Assembly: GCA_963377175.1 (NCBI GenBank)
Contig: CAUJNA010003738.1
Span: 301,001 to 365,000, forward strand
Direction of reading: 5' to 3'
Length of the DNA stretch: 64,000 nt
From: Effrenium voratum
Lineage: Eukaryota > Sar > Dinophyceae > Suessiales > Symbiodiniaceae
The stretch's first letter is position 1; every line of letters begins with the position of its first letter. The notes under the pieces were generated by a model that saw nothing but the letters and a program-made list of their open reading frames with translations, made no database searches and was not told where the DNA came from. Shown here one piece after another: positions 49,540 to 60,100 of this stretch. The translations under genes were made by a program, and so were the position numbers.

Positions 49540-51868
49540 TCAGCGATGCTTGACATACACGAGCAGCTCGTCCTTGTCTCCGTTGCGCACGTTGGAGGTG
49601 AGCTTGGGGCCGGAAGTAATCTGCTGGCCTGGGACCAGCTGGAACTGCAAATCCCGCAAGAGCTCTACAGCAACGACCTTGGCCTCAAAGATCGCCATGT
49701 CCTCAGCCCAGTGCATTTCCATGACTCCGCACGCGCGGCTTTTTGTGTGTCCGTGTGTGTGCGCGGGGTGTTCTTCGCATGTCTCCAGCCGACGATTTGA
49801 AAACGCTCAACCACGTACCTGGGATTGATCAGTGAGGAAGAGGAGCCCAAATGGGCTTCTGCTATTTGTCCTGGTTGCTAGGTCCAAAGGTGAACTTCCG
49901 GCACGTGCAAGTGCACCAGCTCAAATAGCTGGGTGGCGATTAAGAGGAGGATCGGCAGTTTCGCCGTTGGCGCGATCCATCCTTGCAGCCCCAACAAACC
50001 TGTTTGCCGTTGCCCAGGCCAATGTGCAGCTAAGGAACCCCGGTGGCTTCAATTTTGCCAACATCTACTTCGCGTTTGGGACGGCAGGTGAAACCTCAAC
50101 CAACCACGCCCTTCCATGGCAGCTACATTGTTGGGCTGAACTTCAGCCGGCCGGTGGAGAGCCCATCGCTCCAGTTTCCGATGTCCCACCAAGTCTCTGC
50201 GTCTCCGCCCGCGCGCGTGCCCGTGGTGTGTGTGTGTGTGTGTCACACACACCGTGTGTGTGTGTGTTTTTGTTTTGAGGGCACCCTTTCATAAAGGTTG
50301 GATGCAAGGCACGTCAAAGGTTAAACCTCTACTTTGGATCCCCCGTGTTGACACATGCCCGTGGGAGTTTGTGGCTTTCTTAGTTCCCGAGCGGGAACAA
50401 AACTCTACCACTCTGCCGGGCGTCCATGCCGAGGCAAATGCGCGGCCCGGCCTGGAAGACCGGGAACTCCTGAGGGGCGGGGGCTGAGAAGGGGATCCAT
50501 CGCTCCGGTTTGAATGCCAAGGGCTCAGGGTAGCGGCTCGCATCCCGGCCCATGATGTAGGGCGCAAAGAGCAGCGTGGTACCCTTGGGCACCTTGGTCC
50601 CATCCGGCATCACGTCATCCGCGTAGGCCAACTTTGAATCATACGACACAGGCGGCCACAAGCGCAGCGCCTCATACAAGACGCCATGCAGGTATGGCAG
50701 CTGGCTGTGCGCAAGGCTCTGCAGAGTCAAGGCTGCTCCGGGTGGAAACTTCTGATCGATTTCATCGCATAGCCTACTCTGTATCTCAGGATTGCGTGCA
50801 AGCTCCAGAAACATCCATGACAAAGCACAAGCCGTGGTATCACGTCCAGTCAGAACGAAGTTCAGCACAGTTTCTTTTAGGAATTTTGCAGAGTAGTGTT
50901 TCTCCTCCTCTGCCTGCAAGAACAACGCCAGCAAATCAGACCTTTGAAATAGATTGGGATCAGCACGGCACTCCTGCACCATACGGTCTGACTCTTCATC
51001 CAATACTCGCAAAGCCTTCCTGAACTTTCGATATGTGGGAGAAGCAAAGTCCCACAACTTCCTGGCAATCCCATTCGCCCCGCCAAATGGCCACGGAAGA
51101 AAAATGGCGGCAAGCGAGTTGAATTTCGAAGACTCGATCGTGTGAACCAACATGGCTTCATGTGCCTCGTCAAATGCCTGGCCATATCTGTTAGGCTCAC
51201 CTAGCTGTGAGTTTGCGTCCTCGCCGAAAAAGATCTTCATGATACTATCCATTGTGAAGTTGAAGAAGCCCTGTTGGATATCCACCGGCTCACTTTCCGG
51301 GAACTGTTCCAGCCAGCCGCGCAATGCTGCAGCCTTGCTCACAAAGACCTGCTGCATCAGGGTGTTGAAGTTCTTGCGATTGAAGATCTGCGCGGATGTC
51401 TTGCGCATGTTAGCCCAGCTCTGACCTCTGTCAGATGAACCCAGGCCATGCAGGGCTGTGAAAATTCCAGCGCCTAAGAACTCGGTGACGTAAATCCAGA
51501 AGGCATTAGAAGGAGGTGACTTGGTGTATGTATCAAACTTGTCCTTCAGGAAATGGCGAATCCCCTGGGCATTTGACAATTATGGCGTGCTGGTCCATTG
51601 CCCATGGGAAGCCCAACAATTTGCACACAGGAAATCCTTCGAACGCCTCCAACTTGAACTCATTCATCCGATGCAAATTGGCGGACAAACCTCTGGCGTA
51701 GTCCATGGAGCCTTCACAGCCACGCGCATAGGGGATGTCTTTCATCATCCTTCGTGCCCTGGCGAAATCAGCGCGACCAGCGGCCAAGCGATAGGCCACT
51801 TGCAAAAAGCCGAAAAGCCCATAGGCCAGCAAACTGTTCACCAGGAGCTCCCGGTGTTTTGGTTCCAT
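49540..51868 (-). CDS. Cytochrome P450, CYP86-clan-like, with one frame break
   Basis: Exon 1 runs 51868-50425 and exon 2 runs 49701-49540 (TGA). The start ATG at 51868 is the first after an in-frame stop near 51,947. Residues about 8-24 form a hydrophobic stretch fit for an ER anchor. P450 signatures follow in order: oxygen-binding I-helix GRDTTA, K-helix EALR, PERW, and the heme-cysteine loop FQAGPRICLG. Exon 2 continues with DMAIFEAK, completing CxGxxxAxxExK exactly. The ALSW after the I-helix motif and the FQAGPRICLG wording resemble the CYP86/CYP704/CYP52 group, whose known members often hydroxylate the terminal carbon of fatty acids; the substrate here is unknown. Near 51,575 the frame shifts. 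Exon 1 is 1,444 nt, one base over a multiple of three, so one surplus base would explain it. That may be an assembly error or a real lesion. Corrected length would be about 534 residues, normal for the family. Confidence 0.9.
49702..50424 (-). other. P450 intron with GA donor (723 bp)
   Basis: The exon ends CTCGGCATG and the intron starts GACGCC. It ends GCTGAG and the next exon starts GACATGGCG. The join gives CLGM-DMAIFEAK with the exact P450 spacing; a GC donor three bases on would add one residue and break it. G|GAC is present at both ends. The intron contains a GT-rich microsatellite near 50,228-50,275. Confidence 0.75.
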
Positions 51869-52080
51869 GGCAGGCGGCTGAGATTTGGTTTGGCAAGATT
51901 TGTCTGGCTGCTTGCGCCCTGGTGTCTCTTCTTTCGCCTGAGCTGCTTAGTCACCGAACAAAGGCAACCTGCGTGTCTATGACAAATGCTGAGCTGCAGC
52001 CAAATTGACGGGAAATCGGGCTGAGGTGGGGGTCGGCAGCGCAAACTTAATCAATCTAGGATGTCAGGCAAGACTCTTAC

Positions 52081-52410
52081 TTGCCGCTTGCCCCAATCGA
52101 TCCTCTTGTGCCACATTGTGCAAAGGTGTTGAATGGCCAAATGCAGCCTTTCAGTTTCTTCTTTGAAGTTGACATTCTGCAAAGGGAAGCCACAAGGAAA
52201 CCTTTGCCATCTCAGAAAGTCCTCTATCGGAATCTCTAGGCCCCGTGCCCGGCCCTTTCGGAAGGCCTCATCTCCGAATTGAATCCAGTCCCGTCCATTC
52301 CTCAGGTGGCCCGGGGTGGCGCTTGCGGCCGAAACGGTTTGGGCTATGGGCAACGTCGCTCTGGGCTGTCCTTCGGTGCTTCGTTTTTGGGCGGCCTGAT
52401 GACATCTTTC
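52081..52410 (-). CDS. Candidate exon upstream of the P450, product not recognised
   Basis: An open frame of about 120 codons without an early ATG includes GRDWIQFGDEAF, IEDFLRWQRFPCGFP and ETERLHLAIQHLCTMWHKR. It has balanced, protein-like composition. It runs to a textbook donor, CAA|GTAAGAG, at 52,081/52,080. An acceptor at 51,938 (CTCAG|GCG) would start an exon in the P450 reading frame, also in phase 0, 143 bp downstream. The exon could therefore be the 5' part of the P450 transcript, giving an unusual N-terminal extension, or the end of a separate upstream gene. The upstream limit is uncertain; a CAG|GCC acceptor lies near 52,395. Confidence 0.45.
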
Positions 52411-53094
52411 GCGTCAGCCGGACAGAATGCCGCGCAGGACCAACAAAACCATGTCAGAACCGCAGCTGAATGGAGAGGGACACCTGCCTGCAAGCCTGAG
52501 CCTGAGCAGCGTACTTACATGCTGTCACAAGTTGGCTTTCTGGTGCAATGAGCTGGCCGCCTCCTTTGAATTTGTTGACGTTGCTATGCTTTGAGACAAC
52601 TCTGTTTGGTGTGCCTGAGGCAAATAGGATCAGGTCGTTCAACGTTAAATTGACACACCTTAGTATTTGACAGCTTGCAAAGCAAACATGGCTTGAACAT
52701 CCGCACGGTCTGAGCAATGAACGCTGACCAAACATGTCCAATCTAGGTCCCAACTGTGAAATGCAAGCCGCTAATCCTGAACAGCAAATGCAGCAACACC
52801 TGTGCACGGCTGCTGGCAGGCGCATTTAATCACCACCAACTTGCATGAGTCAGGTTGACTTGCACCCAGAGGGTCATCTGCGCGCAGCTGCTGATTGTGG
52901 CTGCTCCGCCGTTGGCTGATTTGCATGTAGCTGCGAGAGCAGGCTGGTCAGCCTGATTCTTACCTAGACGTGAAATCTTGGCCGGCTTCCAGGAAGCGAC
53001 TTTCAACGAGCATCATGCAAAAGAAAAGCAATGGAGAAGAATACGTGCAATCTGCAAAAACACGCACCTAAACCATTTGCTGGGCTCGTGGGAC

Positions 53095-53235
53095 GAAGTT
53101 TGCAAATTGCCGTGCTTGCGGTCAGCTGAGGCCGGTGGCCCGCCGGAGGTGGCGTTGTTGTTGATGAGGCGCAGGCCTCGGGTCCAAGTCTTGCCCATAT
53201 TCCCCGCCTGTTGTTCCACAACAGCAGCCAGCTGA
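53095..53235 (-). CDS. Candidate exon, unrecognised
   Basis: After an acceptor (TATGTCAG) the minus strand encodes LAAVVEQQAGNMGKTWTRGL then RLINNNATSGGPPASADRKH, up to a possible GC donor (AATTT|GCAAAC). It lies upstream of the P450 on the same strand, just right of the 52.1-52.4 kb candidate exon. The product is unknown. Confidence 0.3.
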
Positions 53236-53289
53236 CATAATCCGATCCCCATATGAGCCGTGCCAAATACTCTTGTGTAAAAAGCGGTG

Positions 53290-53515
53290 CTATGAATTTG
53301 CTTTCACGGATGCTTTCGCGACCCCACGTTTTGCTTTCGCGGGCTTCGTTTTCTTTAGAATTGCTTTCGCGGCGCTTTCGCGGCGGACCGTCACACTGCG
53401 TCATCAGCATGCAGGCTTTCGCGGGTCTTTCGCGGCGGGACCTTCTTTAGTTTCTTTCGCGTGAGCTTTCGCAAGCTTTCGCGGCCTGCGTTTTGGCTTT
53501 CGCGGGAATTCTATA
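53290..53515. repeat. GCTTTCGCGG repeat array
   Basis: About ten GCTTTCGCGG-type units within 220 bp, variably spaced. The core CGCG and size match the arrays at 45 and 61 kb, but no clear leader is present. Confidence 0.85.
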
Positions 53516-53724
53516 GGACACCCCCCTTTACTACTTTGTATTGTCAGGGTTTATGGCGCTGCTCATATGCATACACCGACCCGTGTTACTCAATACGTTT
53601 TCCCCCCCAAACACGTACATTAACTATGGGACTTAATCTTGATTGGAACAAGCCGAGACCTTAGCCCAACCCTCCACCCAAGCGGGCTTCATTGACTCCA
53701 ACGCTGAGAGTGCGCGCGACAAGC

Positions 53725-53969
53725 ACACAAACACACAAACACAAACACAAACACAAACACACACACACACACACACACACACAGTCACACACAGTCACAC
53801 ACACACACACCCACACACACACACACCCACACCCACACACACACACACCCACACACACACACACCCACACCCACACCCACACCCACACCCACACCCACAC
53901 CCACACACACACCCACCCACACACCCACACACCCACACGCGCACACGCGCGCGCACACGCGCACGCACA

Positions 53970-54010
<41 letters not shown>

Positions 54011-54011
54011 A

Positions 54012-54106
<95 letters not shown>

Positions 54107-54505
54107 TCAGCACGCGCACGCGCACGCGCACGCACACGCACGCGCACGCGCACGCGCACGCGCACGCGCACGCACACGCACACGCACACGCACACGCACA
54201 CGCACACGCACACGCACACGCACACGCACACGCACAACAGTTGCACACGCACACGCGCACACGCCAGCGCACGCGCACACGCCAACACACGCGCACACTC
54301 CAACACACGTGCACGCGCCAACACACGCGCACGCGCCAACACACGCGCACACGCCAACACAAGCGCACACGCCAACACACGCGCAAACGCCAACACACGC
54401 GCACACGCGCACACGCACACACGCCAACACGCGCACACACGCACACCCCCACACCCCCAACACCCCCACACCCGCACACCCACACACACACACACACACG
54501 TTGAG
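53725..54505. repeat. 780-bp (CA)n/(CCCA)n/(GCAC)n compound microsatellite
   Basis: CA and CCCA units pass to GCAC units (54,010-54,105), then CGCA/CACG units and ACGCCAAC variants. Frames of up to 302 codons across it are repeat translations. The order CCCA then GCAC echoes the tract at 24.96-25.13 kb. Confidence 0.97.
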
Positions 54506-57131
54506 CATTTGTTTCAGCATAGACTTGGTCTTTGTCACGCAAAGTTGTTGAAAGCACTTCAACTCCTTGGCAGCTACATCACTTGGCGTCCCAAGTCACA
54601 TCTGCAAGTTGCGGAGGCCGCTTCATTGGACCATCGCACTCCGAACTTGGATGGCCCCCCGGCCGCACTTGCTGTGAATTACGGATCTGAGCAGCCTTCT
54701 TCAAGGAGTCCTGAGACATCCTGAGGCACAGGAGGTCACACACACAAGAGACCGCGGGCGCACGAATGCAGGCATGGAAGCAGGCATGCGCGTGCAGACA
54801 GGAGCGAGCTCACGGGACCGTGAGCGCAGTTCGCACAACAACCGCGATGCTGGTGATGCAGTTGACGCTAACGAAAAAGGGGGTCCCAGGACTGCGGGTG
54901 ATGCTGGGGAGGCGGCATGCACGGCTGGCACGGCTGCCAAAGGACCCCCTCAACATCCCTGGCATGCTTAACATCTGAGGAGGCTCGTGCGTGTAAAGTT
55001 GACAAGAACCTTTCCCCATCTTTCCCCCTGACCAGTGCGTTCAAGCGGCCATACCCCATCGCACCTGGATCGAATGTTGAAGAGGACAGTTGACCCGAGT
55101 TTGACCAGCAAGCTGGCTTGCACAAGGATGATTTTCTGCACAAGTCACGATCCCGAAAAGCGAGCTGTTGCCATGACTTATCTCCGGCTACTTTTTTTGT
55201 TACTCCCATTATTCTTGAAGGCATGGATGTGGACAAGGCGTGGTCTCAACCATTTGAACGACGCCGTTTCTTTGATGGCTGGGCCCAAGAGCGGCAAAGC
55301 TGTCAACCGCTTCTCACCAAGCGGCAATGGTTGCCCACAGTACATATCCATTTATTTGAATTCGCATCGCCAAAGAACAAACAAAATTGCAGTTTCTTGG
55401 AAGAGGGTACCCATTCAAATGGCCTTTAAAGGCCTTAGATGACCTCTATTTTCTGAGGGGTTGCTAGTCCATTCAACTTGACTCCGGATGGCCTGAGCCT
55501 CGGCCTTGCGGAGCCGCTGCTTGAGCCGGATGAAAAACCGCGCCGACCGTCCAATGCCACCTTGGGAGTGCATGGAGAAGAGGGCCCTCCTGCCCATCCT
55601 CACATCTCTTGAGAGTTGAGGGCACTGTTTTCGGGTAGGGGCGCCAAAAACCTCTTTCGAGTCGTTGAGGACGTCCCGTGTCCGCTTCTTCTTCCTTGCC
55701 GTGGCCTTGGCTGGTAAACCTGGGTTGGTATGGCGCCTCGGGTCGGTGGCTCTCAGGCGGCTGGGGGCTATGTCTTTGGAAACGCAACTGCTGCGTCTTT
55801 GTTTGGGTGGATATTGTTGTTTTCTTTGTTGGGCTGGTTTGGGATGGCCACGCTTGCGGAGACGGCATGCACTCCATCGAGCAAGCTGCTGCGAGATGCT
55901 GCCAGGTGTCTGGCTTTGGCGCTGTTTCGCGCCAGAAGGTCGTGTCTGTCTGGCCTGTCTGTCTCTCTGTTCGGATACATGCCCTTACATGCACATGTTG
56001 GGCCATGACACCATGGATGCACTGGAAAGCCGTACCTTGGCTGACATAACCAGCATAAACCAGCAAAATGACTGACCCGAAGTATCAATCGCTCTTTCCC
56101 GGGTGATTCTGCAGCGTCGCCCTTTCCGATTACATGTTTCAACTCACAAGGCACGATCCACAAGGCAGGGTGAGACGTTTGTTTCCCTAGAGGCTCAGGT
56201 CGTGGGGACATCGCCGATGCATGTTGACACGCATCAAGGCTGACTTGAGCTCTGTGTCAAGACCAAGAGTTGCCCAACGCGACAATCTTGTTCACGCAGG
56301 CTTCCTCCGGCCCGCTTTAAGAGACCCAAGGCCACGCACCGTCACTTCGAAATGCTGAGGTAAAAGTCCGTACGCTCCTGGACGCGCGCATCGAGTCAAT
56401 TGGACACGCGTTCACTTAACAAAGCAGGCACGTTCATTTGGGTGCCAAACTCGGGAATACCTTTCGCCTCTTTCGCGATTGCGAGACCCACCCAACAGAC
56501 AGAGCTGATTAATGCCCATTGCTTCTTGTTGTAGTTGCTAATGGTCTGAGGCGTTGGTCGGCCAAAAACAACTGGCCCAGTGGCACTCAATTCTCCGCTC
56601 TAAGGACATTGACGGCTCGAAGCGGTTTGCCACGGTTTGCCTTGGAAAAGCAACCACCCTTTCAAACTCAGTGCTATGACGCAGCTGTAAGTGACAGCTC
56701 TTGCAGGCATCAACATGGACCCAGCTTCGTTTCCCCGCAAAGGGCACCCTACCGAAAGCAACTCCAAAACACAATTGGATGGAAAGCCAGAAAGAACGCG
56801 TTTGTGAGCATTTACTTGTCGGGAACGTTTCAACCTGACCGGGCAGGCTCTTTTCCTTCACCATGGCATCTGTGCTGCGCTTCTGTTGCCCCTCAGCTCA
56901 AGAGCTAACCCCGCATCCTTAAATCTGAACTGGGAGGAGAACCCCCTTTCGATGCACGCATAGGCATATGGCAAGAAAGGCAGCTTCTTTGCATTTCTGT
57001 GCAAACGAGGCTGCAGAGTCTAAATCCCAAGCGAGCTCCCCTGGATGGCACACACTTATCCAGCAAGGGAGATGTCACATCTTAGAAGAAGAGAACCTCC
57101 GGGCGCAAGCCTTCCGCAGATCCAGCGCCAC
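54506..57131. other. Interval between the P450 region and DJ-1
   Basis: Apart from the basic candidate frame at 55.4-56.0 kb, no gene is supported. A short minus-strand frame near 54,980-55,090 (FDPGAMGYGRLNALVRGKDG) reads like protein but lacks clear boundaries. Confidence 0.4.
55415..55990 (-). CDS. Candidate exon of a basic protein, unrecognised
   Basis: One minus-strand frame is open for about 190 codons without needing an ATG. It is strongly basic, with ARKKKRTRDVLNDSKEVFGA and then GGIGRSARFFIRLKQRLRKA. Another minus frame (197 codons) and two plus frames are also open here, so part of the openness is due to base composition. The right-hand half of the basic frame looks most like real protein. 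The true exon ends were not found. Confidence 0.3.
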
Positions 57132-60100
57132 TCAGGCGGTGGTAGTGACCATCTGCTTCGCGAGCTCCTCTGCCTAAAGCAGACCGTTCCGACGTCCGTT
57201 GTGCTTGGTAGTTTAAGTAGCGAAATTGACAATTGACGCACAAAGACCGCCTCAACAGCATTTGGCAGTAAGACAGTAGGTACGCAAGGGGAATGGTGAG
57301 TTCTTGCCTGGGTTGCAGCAGTCGGCTCGCGCAGAACACCCTAGGTCACGTGCGAAGACATAGCAGTTACACGCATCTCGCTACTTGACATGTGCTAAAC
57401 TGCTAAACCCGATCTTAGCACCTAAACGTTTGTTCACATCTGCAAGTTCAGGCGCTCTCCGATCGGTTCCCTTCCTCAGGCTGCCCAGCTTGAAAGGCTA
57501 CCAGCCGTCAATAGGTAGCGTCACACCGAACCGCGCAGGTTGAAGCCACACCAAGCATTTCTAACAAACGTTGCTTGAGTAAACGCTGGCCAACAAAGCA
57601 GCAAAGCAACGCCCTTTTGCTTGTGCACGTCCTAACGCTCGGGATGTAATCGGCTGTAAGACCTCGAATGCCTGCTTTCGAACCAGCCAGGCGCAGCATC
57701 ATGTAGCAATGCCAATCATGATCTACCTTGCACGCATGGCAAGCAGCCCGTCGCATCAGACCCATGATCCATGCGAGGTATAACCACTGCACAACTCCCA
57801 GCCCACACCTTGTCCTTTCCGTAGAGCTGCTCAACGATCTTCAGCGCAAACTGCAGCCTGGGATGGCCCATCCAAACGAATCTCTCCCTCTGAGTCTTTA
57901 AAAACACTACAGCTCGTGAGGTTCACCCCGCAACCATGGGCACAGCCAAAGCTGAGATACTGGATCGCAATGGATCGCATGTGTTGACCCCATGTCCTTC
58001 GCATTGACCTTGTCAAGGGATTGGTGTGGGTCTTGTGTTGACTGAAATGCTCAAATTCGGAGGGAATCTTGCTCTCTTGGCAGAGCTTGGCCTTGATAAG
58101 CTCCCTGTCTGGAGAATGCGGAATGAAGCTGACTGCTCTGGCCCAAGCAGTGCTATACAGGTCTTCCTATGTAATGAATGTCATGGAGACTTGCCAAGGG
58201 CCGGTCAACAAAGTGCGCTGCCTTTGTTTACCCCAGAGTTGCCTTCATCAGCCTGCCACAAAAGTGACCGTTCCTATCATATATCAGCATTGCACAGAAA
58301 TGGAAGGGTACCCTTATACAGAGATCAGCGGAAGTGGGCTTGGCCTGCTGACATCTCCAGTAGGCAACTAGGCTCTAGCAAGACCGTAAAACGTACCATG
58401 AACTGACCATGCTCATAACTCATACCCAGGCACCTACTTGGGGGCTCAACGGAGGGAAACACAACTCAGGCATTGGCCGAGCTTCGAGGTGCCTGGGCCC
58501 TGGCTGGTGATGACATTTCCATCGACCACTGCCCTGGAGTCCTGAGAGGTTCCCAGAAGGCAAAGGTTCAATGCAACATCAGCGGGCATGGCGTCGGAAG
58601 GAAAACAAACACAAGCTCGCCACTCCGCCGTCAGCTCCCTTTGGCTCTCTCTTTATCATTTGTCCCCTCTGGCATGCCACATCTTCAGACAAATGCCATC
58701 CCTACCAGCCAAATAAGGGGTTGCCCATGCGATGCTTTCATCGCCAACAACAACTAGGGCTCCCAGAACAGGAGCCAATTCCCGGACCGCGAAACTCGAG
58801 TTCCGTCCTCCCACTTGTCGCCCACCAGCTCCTTGAACTGGGGTGCTGGGTAGGAGGTGGCGCTCTTCCTGTCGAAAAGGATTGACACAGCCCGAACTCT
58901 TTTTGAACCAAGGCCCCACTTCAGTTGCACATGGCATTCGCCTTAACGCATGTGCGCAGCATTTCAATCAGCTTCAACCCTTGGGTGAATTTCCCTGAGA
59001 TCCAAGGCACGCTCGCTCGCTCCATCGGAAACCAACCCTACAGCCAGTGCCCCAGCTAAGCGCTCGAACAGCCGTCAAGAAACTTGTCCGACCTCAGAGC
59101 CTCAGAAGTTAGCTGGATGGACTGGACAGGATTCGAAAAGAAGCATTTATCCTCGGGACGCTTGCGGGACCTCCAACGTGGATCTAACTAGACCGAAACT
59201 CAGCTCTGCCAAAACAACTTCTCAAGGCCAACTTGGGCCCGTTGCAGGGCTCTAACAAATGGGCTCCTTTCGCTGCTACAGTGTCCCTTGGTGCGAGCGT
59301 TCGTAATTTTTTGATTGGAACCCCGTTGAGTGGCCCCGTTCAACATCCAGGCCGAGGCACTCGAGCAAGCCGTGGTGGGCAAAGACCACCGCGGGGCTCG
59401 CGCACACCGCAGCCGTCAAACGCCCGCTGCTCTTCTGCTCCTTGCCAGGCAAGGCAACAAGCGATTGACAGGGCCCAAATGAGGCGAAACCAAGTAGATT
59501 GCCACAAAAAGTGGGGTCAATGATGTTGCCCGTCATACTTCAAGCCGTTTGCGGGTTACATGTTTTATCGCTCGCAGCTGCCCCAAGGGAGACCCAAAAA
59601 TAGAGCAAAGGCAAGGATCAGGAAGGACAGCTGGCATCATAGCACCATACGATCAAAAGTCCAGCGATGCCAGAGACCGATTCGACAAATATGGCTGCGA
59701 GATGAGCCCGAAGGACGAGATGTGGCCCCCTTCAGAGTGCCCCTTAGCGGTGAACATCAGCCGATAACCAAACAACCAAGCAGCACATAACGCTTTCATA
59801 CCATGCACTTCGCAGGTATGTATGTCTGGCGGGAAAAAAGGCTTGCTCGGGGACCCGTGCTTGCACCCAAGCCAAAAAGTCCATCATAGGCAAATGTTCC
59901 TCACAACCATGGATTAAATTGCAATCAGTTGGAGGAATGTCAGAAGTCCCCAGCACTGGATCTGAACCGGCATTGGTTCCTCCGGCTATTCAAGCCCTCC
60001 GTCCCTTGCACGGTCGCAAAAGTGGCTCACCTTTTCGGATGGCACCTTGGTGGGGTTGCTTATTGATAAAACCAAGGTTTGAGCGCAATGACCTTGCACG

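Noticed and set aside
51554..51600. A 13-bp intron explaining the P450 frame break
   Set aside because: It is far too short to be spliced; a one-base indel is simpler.
53643..54562. Open frames of about 300 codons on both strands
   Set aside because: They are microsatellite translations.
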